Below, piece by piece: positions 10,915 to 24,370 of a stretch of 64,000 nt of DNA. Each line of letters begins with the position of its first letter. Within the stretch, counting starts at the first letter, position 1. A program made the translations under genes and the position numbers. The notes beneath the pieces are model-generated. The model was not told where the DNA came from, did no database searches, and was given only the letters and a program-made list of their open reading frames with translations. Source of the stretch: Syncephalastrum monosporum B8922 (taxonomy: Eukaryota; Mucoromycota; Mucoromycetes; Mucorales; Syncephalastraceae); the NCBI GenBank assembly GCA_000697355.1, contig JNEN01000724.1, positions 54,795-118,794 of the forward strand, given 5' to 3'.

Positions 10915-13900
10915 ATGAGCGCGAATTTAGAGATTGAAACGAGTCTTTCTGGCGATGCATCTGCACAATCCTTGGAAGGCCACGACACAGACTTCGGTCA
11001 TGGCATGTCAGCAGAGCCGTTGTCCCCACCCGTAACTGCAACAAATGCGGGTCATCTGCGGCAAGAGATGCTCGTACGATGGGTGAGCCACCGACTAGGT
11101 ACACGGATAGACGCGGTGGACCAAGTCCTATGCGGGTCTCATTTAAGGGACCTCCTCGTCCTCTTGAGCAGCAACACGCGACCGCCATCGCCACCGCCAC
11201 TTTCGCCAGCATTACCGCAACAGCAACTGTCACAAGAAGAACGACCGCACCTAGACTCACCACATGATCACGATACCAACAATAATAACAATAACAACAG
11301 TAACGCTAGCAGCAGTAACGACGGTAACCAAATCGACGTTGCTGTCGACTTGCTGCGTTCCTGGCTTCAGTTGCCTGACCTCGAGATACCCACCGACGCC
11401 ATCACCACCGACCACGATGCATTGCTATCTTTTCTATCATTTATCGTCACCCAATACGAGGCACATACCATCAACGCACTCCAGCATGAAACCTTTGCAT
11501 TTATCTCGTCTCACGTAAGCAAAACCCACACGCGTTTCATATGCCCTCCTCATCGTTACTCATGACCTATTATGTCTGCTTCAGATCCATCCCATCATCC
11601 GCATATGCCCTGCCCAGTCCGCCGATATTCAGCAAGTCCTCTTAACGTGGGCCCGTGTTACATTAGCCGAGTACATCCAAGCCGGTCTCGTGCCAGCCAT
11701 CGATGACTGCGCCGACAGCTGGCGCGACGGTCGTCTCTTTGTAGCCTTACTGCACTGCTACGCCCCCGAGTGCATGCCTGAATTTTTCACGGCCACGGCA
11801 GAGACCGCGTTCCACCGCATCCAAGAAGCTTTTGGTGTTCCGCAGCTTCTAGACGCCGCCCTCTTGGCCGAACATGCGGACGAAGAGGCTATATTGGCTT
11901 ATTTGACGGAGTTCATTTTGGCCGTGCGGGCTCGGAACGAGATGCCCGAGAACAAGGCGAGACGACAGGACGATATCGCTCGCTGGACCCATCAAGATGG
12001 TTCGACAGACACGCCTCCCCTAAGCAGCGAAGGCGGCTCCGAGAGCGGCAACATGTTTACGCGCACGCGGACCTCGACATACACCATGCAGCACCTCAAG
12101 TTTACTGTCACCGGCACTTCTTCCGGCGGCGTCGACGCTGAGGAAGACGTCGTCGTTCAGTTGCTTGACAGGATTGCCCAGTTTCATACCCGGCTCCACC
12201 TCATCACGCCTACCCGCTCGTCATACCGTGCCTCCGCCGCCATGCGCAGTACGTCGTCCGCTACGCCAGACCTCGAGTCCTGCGATGAGACCGACAGCCG
12301 TTGGAGCTCAACCATGAACGAGAACGAGGACACCCATTTGCTGCATCCGCTCCATGCAGCCGACGAAGATGTGCGGGCGTACGAGCAGAACTTTAATGCA
12401 TTCCAGGTCTCGCTACACTCGTTTTCCTTGGACGAGCCAATTGCACTTTACCCATTGGTCGACCAGGCCTACCAGAACCTCCTCAAAGACGTCGACCTCG
12501 TCGATCTCCAGCTCGCTGCTTTCAAGCGCGGCTTCTCCTTTGCCAATTTGTGCCGCTCGGTACGAAGTGAGCTCGAAGGCGTCCAATTGCGCATGGTCAA
12601 GGCCACGACGACGAGTGATACAGACATTCAGGACATGGAGAATCACGTCCAGCACGCCGCCAACCAGGTAGTGGAGCTCGCTTGCACGTTTGACGATCTG
12701 TTCTCCGAGGATGCCGTCTACGCTACTCATCTGGATTCGCTCGCCACCAAAACCACCCAAGTGCGATCCTGGGTGGATGAGGTCCGCATCTGGTTTGCCG
12801 AGGCGGAACGTATACGCGAGTGGATCACGATTCGCAGTGCTCGCCTCGAGGAGACGACCGTACCTGACCCGCTAAAAGAGGGCACTGAAACAACACGTGC
12901 GGACGTGGAAAGCCTCAATGTGGCTCACAAAGAACTGGAGACAGAGATAGAGACGTTCAATCAGCAAGACATGGCCCGTCTACGTGCACATGTCAAAGCC
13001 CTGACGGGCGCGAGTCGCGCCAACAAGGACCTGAGCCCAGCCGACCCGACTGTCATTGAGATCACGCTCACGACCTTGACTGAGCTTGACCGGTTGATGT
13101 TTGCGTTGCGCCGCAAGAGCAAGGACCTTCAAGTGCTCACCCACCGCGTGACGTGGGAAGAAGAGTACGGCAAAGCCATGGACTGGCTGTCCGACACGGA
13201 CCAGCAGGTGCACGACTTTTTGACCTCGAGCGCACGCTGGCAAGCCGAAGAAGACGACCTTCACGATGGCGATCAGCGCGAGCAGCTATTGGCCAAGGAG
13301 AAACTCAAGGAGCTTGTTGTGCAAAAATTGCTCATGCTCGAGCACAAGCGCTCCGAATTCGATCAAGGCCAATTCACCACGACTGTCGATGCTTTTCGCG
13401 ACCTAGACGATGCGGTCGATGTCGACGTCCCCCAGTACCTCGAGGACCGCCAATCGGGCTGCGAGCAGCACTTTGAGGACTTGCTCAAACGACTGGCGTA
13501 CCTCCGTGAGATTGTTGAGCAGCGCCTGAAGATGATGGATTTTCTGTACCAAGTCCACTTGCTGCGACAGGATGGTCACTTATTGCTCGACGAGCTCGCC
13601 GAGGCCCAGGCGACGCTCCACGCCGATGACAATGACCGAGAAATGACGGCACGTGTGCAGGGCATGCATGAGCGTATCGTGCAGCTGGTGACATCCACTG
13701 CGACCCGGATACCCTACCCCACCACCGACCTGCAAGTCGACAAGGAGGAGAACGAGGTAGCTAACCAGACCACGCGCGACGTGGTGAGCAGAAAGCGTAC
13801 CGACATGATTTTACTCGGTGAAGAACTCGACCACGCCCTCGAAGACCTGCGCAACGCACTTTTGCAAGCCCGGAGCGCCAAGCAGCTTTCACAGGATGCC

Positions 13901-16900
13901 AAGCGCCTGTGCGAGTGGGCCAACGACCGGCTACGTGTCGTGCGCAAGACGAGCGGCAGCGATGCCAGCTCCCGTGACGAGCTCATCCACCTCGAGCGCG
14001 AGCACGAGACGTTGCGCAACAAGCTGCAAGGCAAGGAGAATGAGACGATCGACCTGCTCACCCAGATCGAAGCCCTCCTCGAGACCGCAGCTGAACGTGC
14101 GACTTTCAAGGACGCTCTGTCCGAAGCGTCACAAGACCTGACCGAGGCATTTGACAGCCTGCGCGATGCACTCGACGAGCAGGCCCGCGAGCTCCACGAG
14201 CTGCGATGCAAAATGGAAGACGGTAACAGCCACATGGCGCGTGTTGGCCAACTCCAGGCTTTCTTAGCCGAGACGCGCGCCGCGCTGCCGGTGCTCAAGC
14301 AGACTTGCGGCTTCATGACGGGCCAGTCCGAGGAGCAGGACCGCCAGCGCTACGAGATGCTACAGCAAAACGTCGCACGCCTCACAAGCGCGTTCTCCGA
14401 GCAGAGCAAACTCCTCCAAGCGCTGCCAGCCGAGTCGCCCGACCGGCTCACTCTCGACAAGGATTGGGACCAACTAGGCCAGGAGTTGGATCAGCTAGCT
14501 ACGTTTGCCGACACCGTGGGCGAGTGGTACGACCGCCAGCGGCGCCTCAGCAAGGTGGAGAACGAGCTTCTTGTGGGCATGAACGAAGCCATTGCGGGCC
14601 TGGCCAAAAAGGGCGAGTGGCATGCCGAGGACGTGGCGCCGCTCGAGGCCCAACTCGCGCAGGCGCGCGACGTACTTGCCCAAACCGACCGCGAGATCAT
14701 GGGGGCCAACCGTGACGATCCACTCGAGACGGCCAACTACTCATGCGCGCGGGACCGACGCGCATCAGTGGCGGGCAAACTTGCGGCATGCCAAGATAAC
14801 CTGGATGCGCTCAAACAGAATGCAAAGAGCGCTGTGGCACTAAGCGCATTTTTGGAGGAGACCGACCGCCTCTTGGCGGGCATCCAAGACGAAAAGGAGT
14901 GTATCGGCCAACGCATGACCCAAGCTGGTGCGAGCTCGTTTGCCGCACTGGAGGCACCACAGATTGAAGGCCTGTACCGCACGATTATGGAGCGCGCCAC
15001 TACGTCTGAACAGAGACACGCCACTTTTCTCGCGCAAATGCAGCGACTCGCACGCACGCCTGGGCTAGAGCCGCGCGTCGTCGCAGGCGCCGCCCAGCGC
15101 ATTCAAGCGAGTCTTGATCAGCTCGGCGATACAATCGCACTCGAGAAGCGCCAGGCTGCGTTTGTGCGCAAAACCCAGATCCACGCCAAGGCCGGCAGCG
15201 ACCTGCAAAACTGGATTACTCACTGCGACAAGGCGATCGCAGGGCTCTCGCCGGACATCTGCCTCACAGACGAGGTCGAGCTGCGCAACGAGATGGAGAA
15301 GCTGGAGTACAAGATGGCCGAGATGCAGCCCACCTTGCGCGCCTTCCAAGCCATGCCACCTCGCATCCTGACCGGCAACCTCTGTGAGCTGAGTATCGAC
15401 GGCGAACAGGTCAAGGCCACGATCCAGGCACGCGAAGATACGATCATGCAAGCCTGGGACGCGCTCGCTCAGCGACTGGAGCAGGCGCGCCAGTCCATTC
15501 TCGCATCGCGTCGTAACGTGGCGATCGCACGCAAAGTCAAGGAGATCCTCACCCTTATCGGCCATCTCAAGGAGCGCGGAAAAGCAATCAAGGTGGCCGG
15601 CGTTCGTCCCCATGGCAGCACGCGGACTACCGCGAGCCGCAACAGCCACCGTAGCGAAGAGGACGACAGCGACTTTGACGAGGAAGCGAGCGTGCGGCAG
15701 TGCGCGCTCGAGGCGATGCCGACAGAGCACACGTTGATGATCGCGCGAGCAGGCTTGGACTTGCTGGACCGCGATATCGAGCAGCACCTCCACACCAAGC
15801 AGCGGGATCTAGACACGCTCCTGCAGCATGGTCAGCGAGACATTTTCAAGGACCAGGCGTCTGAGATTGCGGCCGCCACCCAGGGTCTACAGAGCCTCAT
15901 CCAGCGCAAGCGCGGCGCAGTCGCCATCGCTGAGGAACTCGAAACATTTTTGACGGTGGCGGAGGAACAAGAAGTGCTCTTATCTGCCGTGTCTGAAGTC
16001 GTGGCGCGCGCCGCACCCGAGAACGCCCGCCTCGTGGACGGTGTGCCGAGTCGTGCAGATCTGCAAGCGCTGCTGATCGACCTCGATACGCGGTACCGGT
16101 ACTACCAGCCCAAGATCGGCGATCTGTTTGACGAAGCGCGAGAAGTCGCACAGGAGCTGACCAAAGACAAACGCGTGGCCGCATGCGTCCAGGCGATGGA
16201 AGCCAAGTGGGCGGCGCTCCAAGCTCAGGCTGAACAGCGTCGCGCCGACCTTCTGGCCATGATTGGCCCGCTCATGATGGAACCGAGCCCGCTGGCGCGC
16301 AAGAGCATCTCCAAGCGTGCGTCCATGCCAGCGTTCGTACAGCCGCAACCTTCCATGTCTACGCCACGCCCTGTCGCAACGCAGACCAAGCGTCGACCCA
16401 AATCTGCCCTGGCGCCTCGTCCGCCTGTGATGCCCGCGACGCGACGCACTGGCACATTCCCGCGCACGACGGCGAAGACGGCCCCGCCCGCCGCTGCCGC
16501 CGTTGTTTCACGCGCCAGCAGTCGCACGCCCGAGACGTACAAGGCCGATCCCAAGAACGATCTGGACGTAGCGCTGGGCGATATTGTCAACGACTCGCCG
16601 TACAAGATTGGCGTCAAGATGGTGCCAGGCGAGGTCGGCAAGTACTGGTTCGGCCGCGAGAAACCCAAGCTTGCATACTGCCGTGTGCTTCGTAGTCGTA
16701 TGGTCATGGTGCGTGTCGGCGGCGGCTGGGTCGAGCTCTCGCAGTTCTTGCGCGATCACGCCCTGATCGAGGAAGGCAAGTTTGTCCCGCACGCCCACAA
16801 CGGATCGATCCGCGAAGGTTTTTTGCGCACGAACGGGAACACCTCGCCTGTCACCATCCGTGGTGGCGCTGGCGCGGGAAAACCTCAGAGACGCACACCG

Positions 16901-17092
16901 ACGCCCCAGATGCGGGAGTCATGTTCGACTCCAACGAACAATCAGAAGCGCATGTCGTTTGGCCATGGCATCAAGGACGGCGACAAGTTTTTGGTGCCTG
17001 TCGACGGTCAGGGCAACCAGGTCGAGGTCAAAATGCGCAAAGCAAAGAGCAGGGAGACCAAGTTTATTATGCCGGGTCGGACGCGCGCCTAA
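10915..17092 (+). CDS. Spectraplakin-like cytoskeletal crosslinker (CH, spectrin-like coils, GAS2)
   Basis: Two exons (10915-11514 and 11585-17092) separated by a 70-nt intron code for 2035 aa. The N-terminus carries a diverged calponin-homology pair. The second CH domain (about residues 210-315) is clear: LLTWARVTL, SWRDGRLFVALLHCY and a final AILAYLTEFI helix. The next 1500 residues are almost entirely charged helix with heptad-like spacing, consistent with spectrin-type repeats. A Ser/Pro/Arg-rich linker leads to a GAS2 (GAR) domain at about 1857-1935 (KIGVKMVPGEVGKYWFG, MVMVRVGGGWVELSQFL), a microtubule-binding module. CH domains bind actin, so the architecture is that of an actin-microtubule crosslinker such as animal MACF1/shot. 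The start is the ATG of MSANLEIE. Exon-intron phase is consistent. Several long frames on the opposite strand are shadows. Confidence 0.85.
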
Positions 17093-19035
17093 GCGCTATT
17101 ATTATACTCACAGCCATTCAAGCACGACACACCATCTATATCTCACACGCACACCATATAGCAACCCACAAAATGCAACATCTACCCATCCAGCCACTTA
17201 CTTTCCATCTAGCAAGACGTACATATATGCATCTCAATTTCCCTTTCTCTATATACACACACACTTCTCTTATTGTCTCTCACACACTCAAGACTATATC
17301 CACTGTATACCCTCACGACAATAAAGAAACACCATTTGTCCCCATTAAATCATGTTTATTATAAATTGAGATTGCATGGGTGACAGCGTGATAGCCGGGA
17401 ACGTTTGGGTTGGACACAATGGGCGCGCTTACCATTTTGGAGCATGTTCGCTGTCCCACCCACCAAAAAATATGCAACGTGTTCTGATTGCATTTTTAGG
17501 ACATGCGTCCCTGGTGGGTCCGCCCAAAATCTCCCCGGGCTTCCTGAATCTCTCGCACTTTTTCCACTGTCATATCTGTCTCATATCGTTGCCTTTTCTC
17601 TCTGTTCTCCCTCTTTACCCGCTAAACCATGATTAGCCGGAAAATCCTGGATTATATTTTTCCACCTTTTTTTTCCCCCTTCCTCGGCGAATGCACTCAG
17701 GATCACCGCGCACACAGAAAAGACTCACATCACTACTACTGCTTCTTATAGAACGACAAGTCTTCTTCCATGTTTGAATGTGTATGTAAGCAAAATCACA
17801 CAGGTGAGAACACAACTCCCTCACTCTTTTTTTGACAATGTCCTTCCCTAACAAAAGAAGAAAAAAGACAATGGTGTGCCACCACTACACACAACCTTTT
17901 TTTCTGTGCACGCTTGCGGGGAAGGTTTTTTTGGGAGCTTGGTTAGCAGAAACAATGGTTGGATTGTTTGTACGAGACGCACGGACGCACCCCCGTTCTG
18001 TGCTCTCACACACACCCACAATAAAAATAAAAAAAAAAACAAAAGCGAAAGGTGCGGGCGTCGCCAAAAAAGCTCCAAATTGCTAAACTAAGCCGGTCAG
18101 TTGGTCCCATCTCTTGTGCGACCCCCGAAACATGGCCCGGCAGATCCTTTGCGCGCGGGCGCGCGGCGTATGTGCCTGCTATGTGGATCCCAATAGACGT
18201 TGCCCGAAAACCCCCCCCCCCCCCCCAAAAAAAAAAAATCAAAGGCACTCTTTTTATTCTCGATCACACTTTTTCCAGTCATTCACACACCAAAGCAAAA
18301 GACACGTGTCATGCAGGGGTAAGACAGAGTTATGGAAAAGAGACAAGCAACGCAGAAACTAAAGCCCAAGGGTTTAGGACTTAGAGACAACAGTAGCATG
18401 ATAATGAAGAGATATACTAGCACACGTTGGGACACGAGGGATTTAGTTATTTTTTTTTTTAGTTTTGCTTTAGAGCGCACTGTTCGCCCGATCCTTGCCC
18501 CGCTCATTGCCGCCACCCGCCTTTATTTTACGCACAAGCACGCTGAAAGTAACAATCCTTATTTGCTTTCAGGATCACCAATCATAATGCGGATACCCTG
18601 ATTTTTCTTTGAGCTGTTTCCATTCTGATGTGGGCAGTGACAGTCCTGTCACTGTCCCTTTTGGTTCGTTATTCGTTTTGCGCGCTATACTTGAATGATT
18701 GCGCTTGATGAAAACAAGACTCGCTTTTAATGATCGTTTCTGTCTCTCAACCTTATTGCCATGCTTTTCACCTTCCGATTGAAGTGCGTTATAGTATGCT
18801 CGCTTCTGTTGAGCATTATACTGCAATAAAATGACTGCTCGTATATATCTTCTTTTGTCGGGTCCTTTTTTTTCGATTTTTTTTTTCTCTCTTTCTTACC
18901 TGGGGCTTTCCACTCTCTCTATTTTTGTTTTTGCCTATTTTTCCACATATCACTTGCTGCATATACCCATCGCTGTAGTCTCAATTGATTGGAAAGCAGC
19001 GAAAGTACTGGAGTCATTTATTTTTAATTTTCATC
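17093..19035. other. Intergenic region
   Basis: This holds the 3' end of the upstream gene (AATAAA-like signals near 17320) and the CT/T-rich upstream region of the Ndt80-type gene. Poly-A, poly-T and CA tracts are frequent. No gene was supported. Confidence 0.4.
18211..18238 (+). repeat. Homopolymer pair: 16 C followed by 12 A
   Basis: Sixteen consecutive C bases run directly into twelve A bases. Such runs are prone to slippage and sequencing error, so the exact lengths are uncertain. Confidence 0.8.
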
Positions 19036-21442
19036 ATGAATCCCACCACGTCCATGCATGAAAACAAAGAGTGGCACACCGCCCCCAATTCGCATCAACA
19101 ACATCATCATGGGTCGCCGACAGCGGGGCTGTCGTACCCGCCTGCGCCCCCTGGGCTGGATCATCCGCCACATCATCCTCAACAACAATATCATGCACCT
19201 AACGCGTACCAGCAGCAACCGCTCATGCCTCCTCCTGCTTTGTAAGTAACAAGAGATTTTAAAAAAAATGCAGTAAGATTTGGGTTTCTTTTATCCTGGC
19301 TCGGTGGCACCCGCCCACCCCGTTCGGTCGAGTCATATGAAAGACCCAAAGTAGTCGACCTGCCACGCGCAAGCCGCATCCATTTATGGTGAACTGACTT
19401 GTAATTTTTTTTATTTCCCGTGCAGACATCAAAGCTATTTGCCTCCGGGAACAAAGCCAGATTCGGATCCAAGGCTGCCTGGGTAATAAAGCTAAATAAC
19501 TGCATTCTAACTCTCTTTTCGTTGTGGTTCTCACCCTCTTTTCTCTCTCTTCTTTTTTTTTTCCTTCTCTCTTCAATTCTTTCTTATTACAGGATGATGG
19601 CCCTTTCGCAGCCAGGTACCCCAAGACCGGGTGAACATTCGCCGCCTCACCCGCAGGCCGTACAGCATCAACTCGAAGAACAACGCCGCTCGTCCACGTC
19701 GTTTGGATATCCGTCATCCCCGATTGCGTTTCCTGGAATGCAGGCCCGCAAGCGCGGTCGCAATGACAGTGCTAGCCTTTTCCAGGTCGAGGCCGGCCCT
19801 GTCTTTAGCTCGACGAAATGTTGTGACAACTTGTATGGCTTGGATCGCACGACCTTGTAAGTTATCCCAAATACCCATCACCATATGCGCGCACGGTTCA
19901 ATATGTTTCGTGAGCGTATCAAAAGCAAATGCAGAAAAAAAAATTCTGACAACAATGGTACACATACTCAAAGAAAAATTCTCCATTAGGTTTCCTGTGC
20001 GTATCCAATCCAAGTTTGACCGTGGCTTCTTCTTGGCAGACAATGACTGGACGTGTTATCGCCGCAACTACTTCCAGATCAGCTCGGCGTTCATCATACC
20101 TGGCATGAGCCCTTATTGCGTTGAGCCTGACTGGCCGTGCCTGGTCCAGCAAGATGATGGCAATCTGTATCCTGTGCAACGTTTCCTCCTGGGCATTTCG
20201 GCGCGCGTGTCCAACAGCGATAAAAAGATCGACCTAGTCCAGCACACGCCGAAACGCGACAAGGGTCCTCAGATGACACCCGCTCCCCGCTCCATTACGC
20301 CAGGCGGCAACCTCTCGATGAGTACGGTCGGCACCAACCAAAACATTGTCACCTTTGAACGTATTCAGTTCAAGACCGCGACGGCCAACAACGGCAAGCG
20401 CCGCGCCGCCCAGCAGTACTATGTCTGTATCGTCGACCTGTACGCCGAGACGGACACGGGCGCGACAGTACGCATTGCGTCTTGCCAGAGCGCACCCCTT
20501 GTCGTGCGAGGCCGCAGCCCGGGCCACTACTCGGACACGCATGATCGCTACGACGTCGTGATGACGGGCGGTGGCATGGCTCAGGCGGCGCCCCCGCCAC
20601 CCCCGCCGCCGCCACCGTCGGGTCTTCAGGACGAACATTCGCGTTTCGGGTCGTATGGTCGGCCGGCCATGGTAGGCAGTGGTGACTATAGCCCATACGG
20701 CTACTATCCGGCTGCCCCGGCCGGCTATCCCTATCAGCATCAGACGCCACCTGCTCCTCTGCCGACGATGTTGATGCATCACCCGCACCAGAACCATTCT
20801 CATCACGGCGCCACGACGTCGCCCACGACACCGACCGCGAACCACCATACCGCGAGCAACGCGGGTGGCGCAAGCAGCGCACACGGCCCAGCCCCCCACA
20901 CGCCATCGTCGCTCCCACCGCCGCCCTCGTCTGCGTCGTCCTACTCTTCGCATTATATGGTGCCTAGCATGTCAGACCCGTCTTCGTCGGAATCGTCCTC
21001 GCCTGACCTCTACAATGGCGAATATCATCATCACCATCAGCAGCAGCACCACCACCACCAGCAACACCACCATCCGTCGGATGATAAACACTCTGTGCAG
21101 GGCATCCACGTGCATGCAATGGATCCTTCGTCCGCCGCGGCGGCTGCAGCTGCTGCGGCTGCTGCCGGTGTCGACTGGTCGACCCGCTCGCGATATCACT
21201 CGGCCGGCGCGCCCTCCACGCCACTCGATCATCCTCATCAAAGCTCGCCTTCGTACTTTCAGCAGGCACCCACTGGCCCGCCTGGCGCGGGGGGTGTCGT
21301 GCCGCCTCCACCGCCTGCTGGCAGCGCTGCGCCCGTTTTGCCGTCGCCTACCGCGCCGTATCATCCTCAGCAATCACCGTTCGCTCGGAGCAAATATCCC
21401 GCCGCGATGCATCCCCAACAGCAACAACAACATACGGGTTAG
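19036..21442 (+). CDS. NDT80/PhoG-type DNA-binding transcription regulator
   Basis: Four exons (19036-19241, 19426-19482, 19593-19856, 19990-21442) give 659 aa with consistent phase at every junction. The N-terminus is His/Pro/Gln-rich. The Ndt80 DNA-binding domain lies at about residues 150-360: SKFDRGFFLADNDWTCYRRN, FQISSAF, NIVTFERIQFKTATANNGKR, then YYVCIVDLYAE and LVVRGRSPGHY. Ndt80-family proteins include yeast meiotic Ndt80 and filamentous-fungal Vib-1/XprG regulators of development, nutrient response and proteolysis. Which of these roles applies cannot be told from sequence. The C-terminal 300 residues are low complexity (poly-Pro, His-rich, poly-Ala, poly-Gln), typical of activation domains. 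Confidence 0.85.
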
Positions 21443-21952
21443 TAACGCACAGACATACCGTTCACTGTAACATTACCCCGCCGGCGTTTCATGTCCTACT
21501 GCTATGTTTCAATTTTTTTTTTTTTTACTGTATCATTTTTGTTGTCTCTGACAGCAATCGCTGTCCTTATTCCCTTATCCTATATCTCTTTTTCTTCTTT
21601 CTTTTCCTTCTGTCTACTCTTGTATTGCAGAGGTACTCATCTCCTCCTCTACCTCTCTGCTCCTACCTTTTTACCTTATACTTCCCATTTTCTTTCTTGT
21701 TATTGTTTTAGGCTTTTACCTTTTTTTTTTATTTTTTATTTATAGCATCTTGTTTCATGCCAGTCGCCCATACCATATGCGCTTCAAAAAAGAAAAGAAT
21801 ACAACGTTTTTATCCATGCAGATGCAACGTGATGTCAAAGTTTGTTTTGCTTGATGCATATTTGTGGAACTCAGAAGCCTGAGCTGAGATGCAGGTTCTA
21901 ATCTTTATTTCTCTCTCATTTCCGCGTTCGATTCACGCGACTTGAGTGGGCC
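21443..21952. other. Intergenic region
   Basis: Very T/CT-rich sequence between two genes on the same strand. It contains the 3' end of the Ndt80-type gene and the promoter of the next gene. No gene was seen. Confidence 0.4.
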
Positions 21953-23913
21953 ATGGACTGGGACCGTGTCAAACACGTCGTCTCTGGTCAGCAACCATTT
22001 CCGTTTTCGCAGACAGACTCTGCTTTCCTTGATCACTTTCTAAGCGATCTGCACCAGGTACATTAGTCACCTCATTCCACTTCACTCCATTTCAGTGACT
22101 CAATTCACCTGTCTAGCGTCTACAAGAATGCGCGTCGGTGGAGGATTGTGCAAGAAGATATCCGCAGGCGGGATCCTTGCTGACATGTCTTGCTGTGAGT
22201 TAGGGCTATACAATGTCTTTGGGACTGACTGATGACGGCTAGACCCATCCCTACATTGCCTTGGAACATGCCAGGCCCGTGCTCGCCTGTCTCTTTGAGT
22301 ACGTCAAGTTGCTTACTGCTACGGCCCGCTGCAAGCCGTGGGACGACCACGACAAGCAAGTGTCTATTGCGCCTGGAATCAGAACTTCTATTGACTCTGC
22401 TTTCTAACTTAGGGCGAGCCTTTGGGCTCTGCAGCGTTTACGACGTCTGACTCACAGCCCTAGAGCCACATCCCTAGAGCGGGAGGCAACAGCACTGATA
22501 GCGCGACTCGATCAGAAATGCAGCGAGGATCCGTTAACTGTATGTCAACAACATCTGCCCCGAGTGTAATTCTTATCCTTTCTTTTTTTTTTTTTACTGT
22601 CAGCCGGTGCAGGCCCGGAAGCTGCTCGACAAAAGCCTTGCCCTGCTTGCATTCCCCGCATCCCACGCCGTCATCGAAAAGCTCGTCTGCTGCGCACTTG
22701 ACCTTGTAAAACCTGTCCCTGATTCTGGCTACGCCGCCGCAGGAGACGAGGCACAAGAAACCGAATTCTTCCTGGGGATACCCGTGTTTTCGTCTCTCTT
22801 TTGGGATACCTTGCTCGACAAAAGCAGTCGGCTCTGGTCCTGCTATACGCACTGGCCCTCTCCTACCAGGGCAAGGCTGTGGACCGTCGAGGATGGATTG
22901 ATGAAGGCAGAGCTGGAAGACGTGCTTCTGGAGCTGTGCGAGGGCACTGCGTATCGGTCACCCAGCCAGTTGCAGGATGCATTGCGACAGACGCCACTCG
23001 CGCAGACCCTCGCCGAGTGTCCCTGGGCCTTCAGGACTCTGCTCGAGACCTTGGCTCAGATGACTTTAGCCCACCATGACTGGCGCATGATCCGCGTCGG
23101 CCAGGCCCTCCACGACCTCCTCTCGCAGGACCCTGTGCTGCTGCGCTTCCCAGGCGTACTCCATACTGCGGCGCGGCTGCTCCGGGACGTACCAGGCGAC
23201 CCAAAAGAGGTGCAAGCCAAACTCGCGGAGCATGTCTATGCAGATTCGGTGGAAAGAATGGATGCGCACAGGATCGAGGCCTGGTGGTTGACATTGCTCT
23301 TTCCTGATTTTGTCCATCGCTGCGCCTTTCGTCTCATGGAATGGGTGGTGGTCAGCACCATGGACTGGGACATCAAGGTAAGTCAGCGAAGGGTGCGACC
23401 GATTCGATCTCATTTTCGTCCGCAGCTTGAAACGTGCTGTCGCTATTTGGTCTGGATGACCTGTCCGTCCGATGATGAGCGCACACACATGGCCTATGAG
23501 GACATGGTAGACTGGCTCAAATGGCTTCGGAGAGTGTGGGCAGAGCAAGGACCAGCTCAAGTGGCCAACGGATTTGGCTGGTGCCAGTCTGTCTGCAATG
23601 GCCACATGGTGGTCGCACAAGCATTCCTTGTGGCCGCTTTGACATGCGCGCCCGAATGGAAGGAGGAGGAGTGGAAGGCATTGGTAAATACAAGTCAAAT
23701 ACGGATGAAGTGAAGGCTGACTCAAATGATAAGACGGACGCAGCCCTGCAAGGGACGACGGGACGTCCTAACCCTGCCCTCGCATATTATGTTTTGGATC
23801 ACCTCCACGCCATGACATCCAGCCCCCAGGGCAGCCCACCCGTGCAGGATCTCGCTGCCAAGTTTCACAGCTTGCTTGCGCATGTATATACCCTATTTCC
23901 ACCTTCTTCATAA
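21953..23913 (+). CDS. Putative Fanconi anaemia complementation group C (FANCC)-like protein
   Basis: Seven exons (21953-22057, 22117-22194, 22243-22355, 22413-22539, 22604-23377, 23426-23683, 23734-23913) join in frame to 544 aa. The third intron begins with GC (GCAAGT), the others with GT. The product is an all-helical, Leu/Trp-rich protein without signal peptide or catalytic motif. Its length and the order of several segments recall human FANCC (558 aa, remembered, not aligned): RYPQAGSLLTCLATHPYIAL against the N-terminal FPTIGQLLAKACWNPF region, then RIEAWWLTLLFPDFV, then a CCRYLVWMTC helix, and a C-terminal helical block. FANCC is part of the nuclear core complex that drives FANCD2 monoubiquitination during interstrand crosslink repair. 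Similarity is weak by eye; an unrelated helical protein remains possible. Confidence 0.5.
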
Positions 23914-24370
23914 CCATAAAAACGTTGTAAATACTGTCTTATTCGACGCGTGTCTGCGGTGGCGTCGAGCTGGTAAGGCAGCGCGGCTGCTCAGCGACGT
24001 GATTATTTTCACGTGAGCGTATCGGCGAGAAAAAGTTTCCGTCAGGTCGACATGCAGAGCTTTCTTGTAGCGATGGAGATCTGACAAAGCCACGCAAGTG
24101 GAATGTGCTAGGCCATTGGACTTTTTGAAGGGGATGAGTCAAAGCTGACAAAACATGAAAATACAGTAAACGTGTATTGAGTCGATTTTCCCCAGTTAAT
24201 AAACCGCAATAATAACAGCAGAGAGACAGAGCAGAAATGGGTGACGTCGACAGAGGACATTGTTTTTGATCGGCGACATCCCCCCTTCAATTTTCCCTAC
24301 GATAAACACCTTCTCTAAGCAAGCCACTTTCCGGTTGTCGGTTCCCCCTCCCCCCTCTTGTCATAATATA
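23914..24370. other. Intergenic region / QCR1 promoter
   Basis: Short spacer between two plus-strand genes, with no supported gene. The last 80 bases before the ATG at 24371 are C/T-rich. Confidence 0.4.

Noticed and set aside
15065..15793. Minus-strand frame of 242 codons inside the spectraplakin-like gene
   Set aside because: Antisense of a GC-rich helical coding region; no motif.
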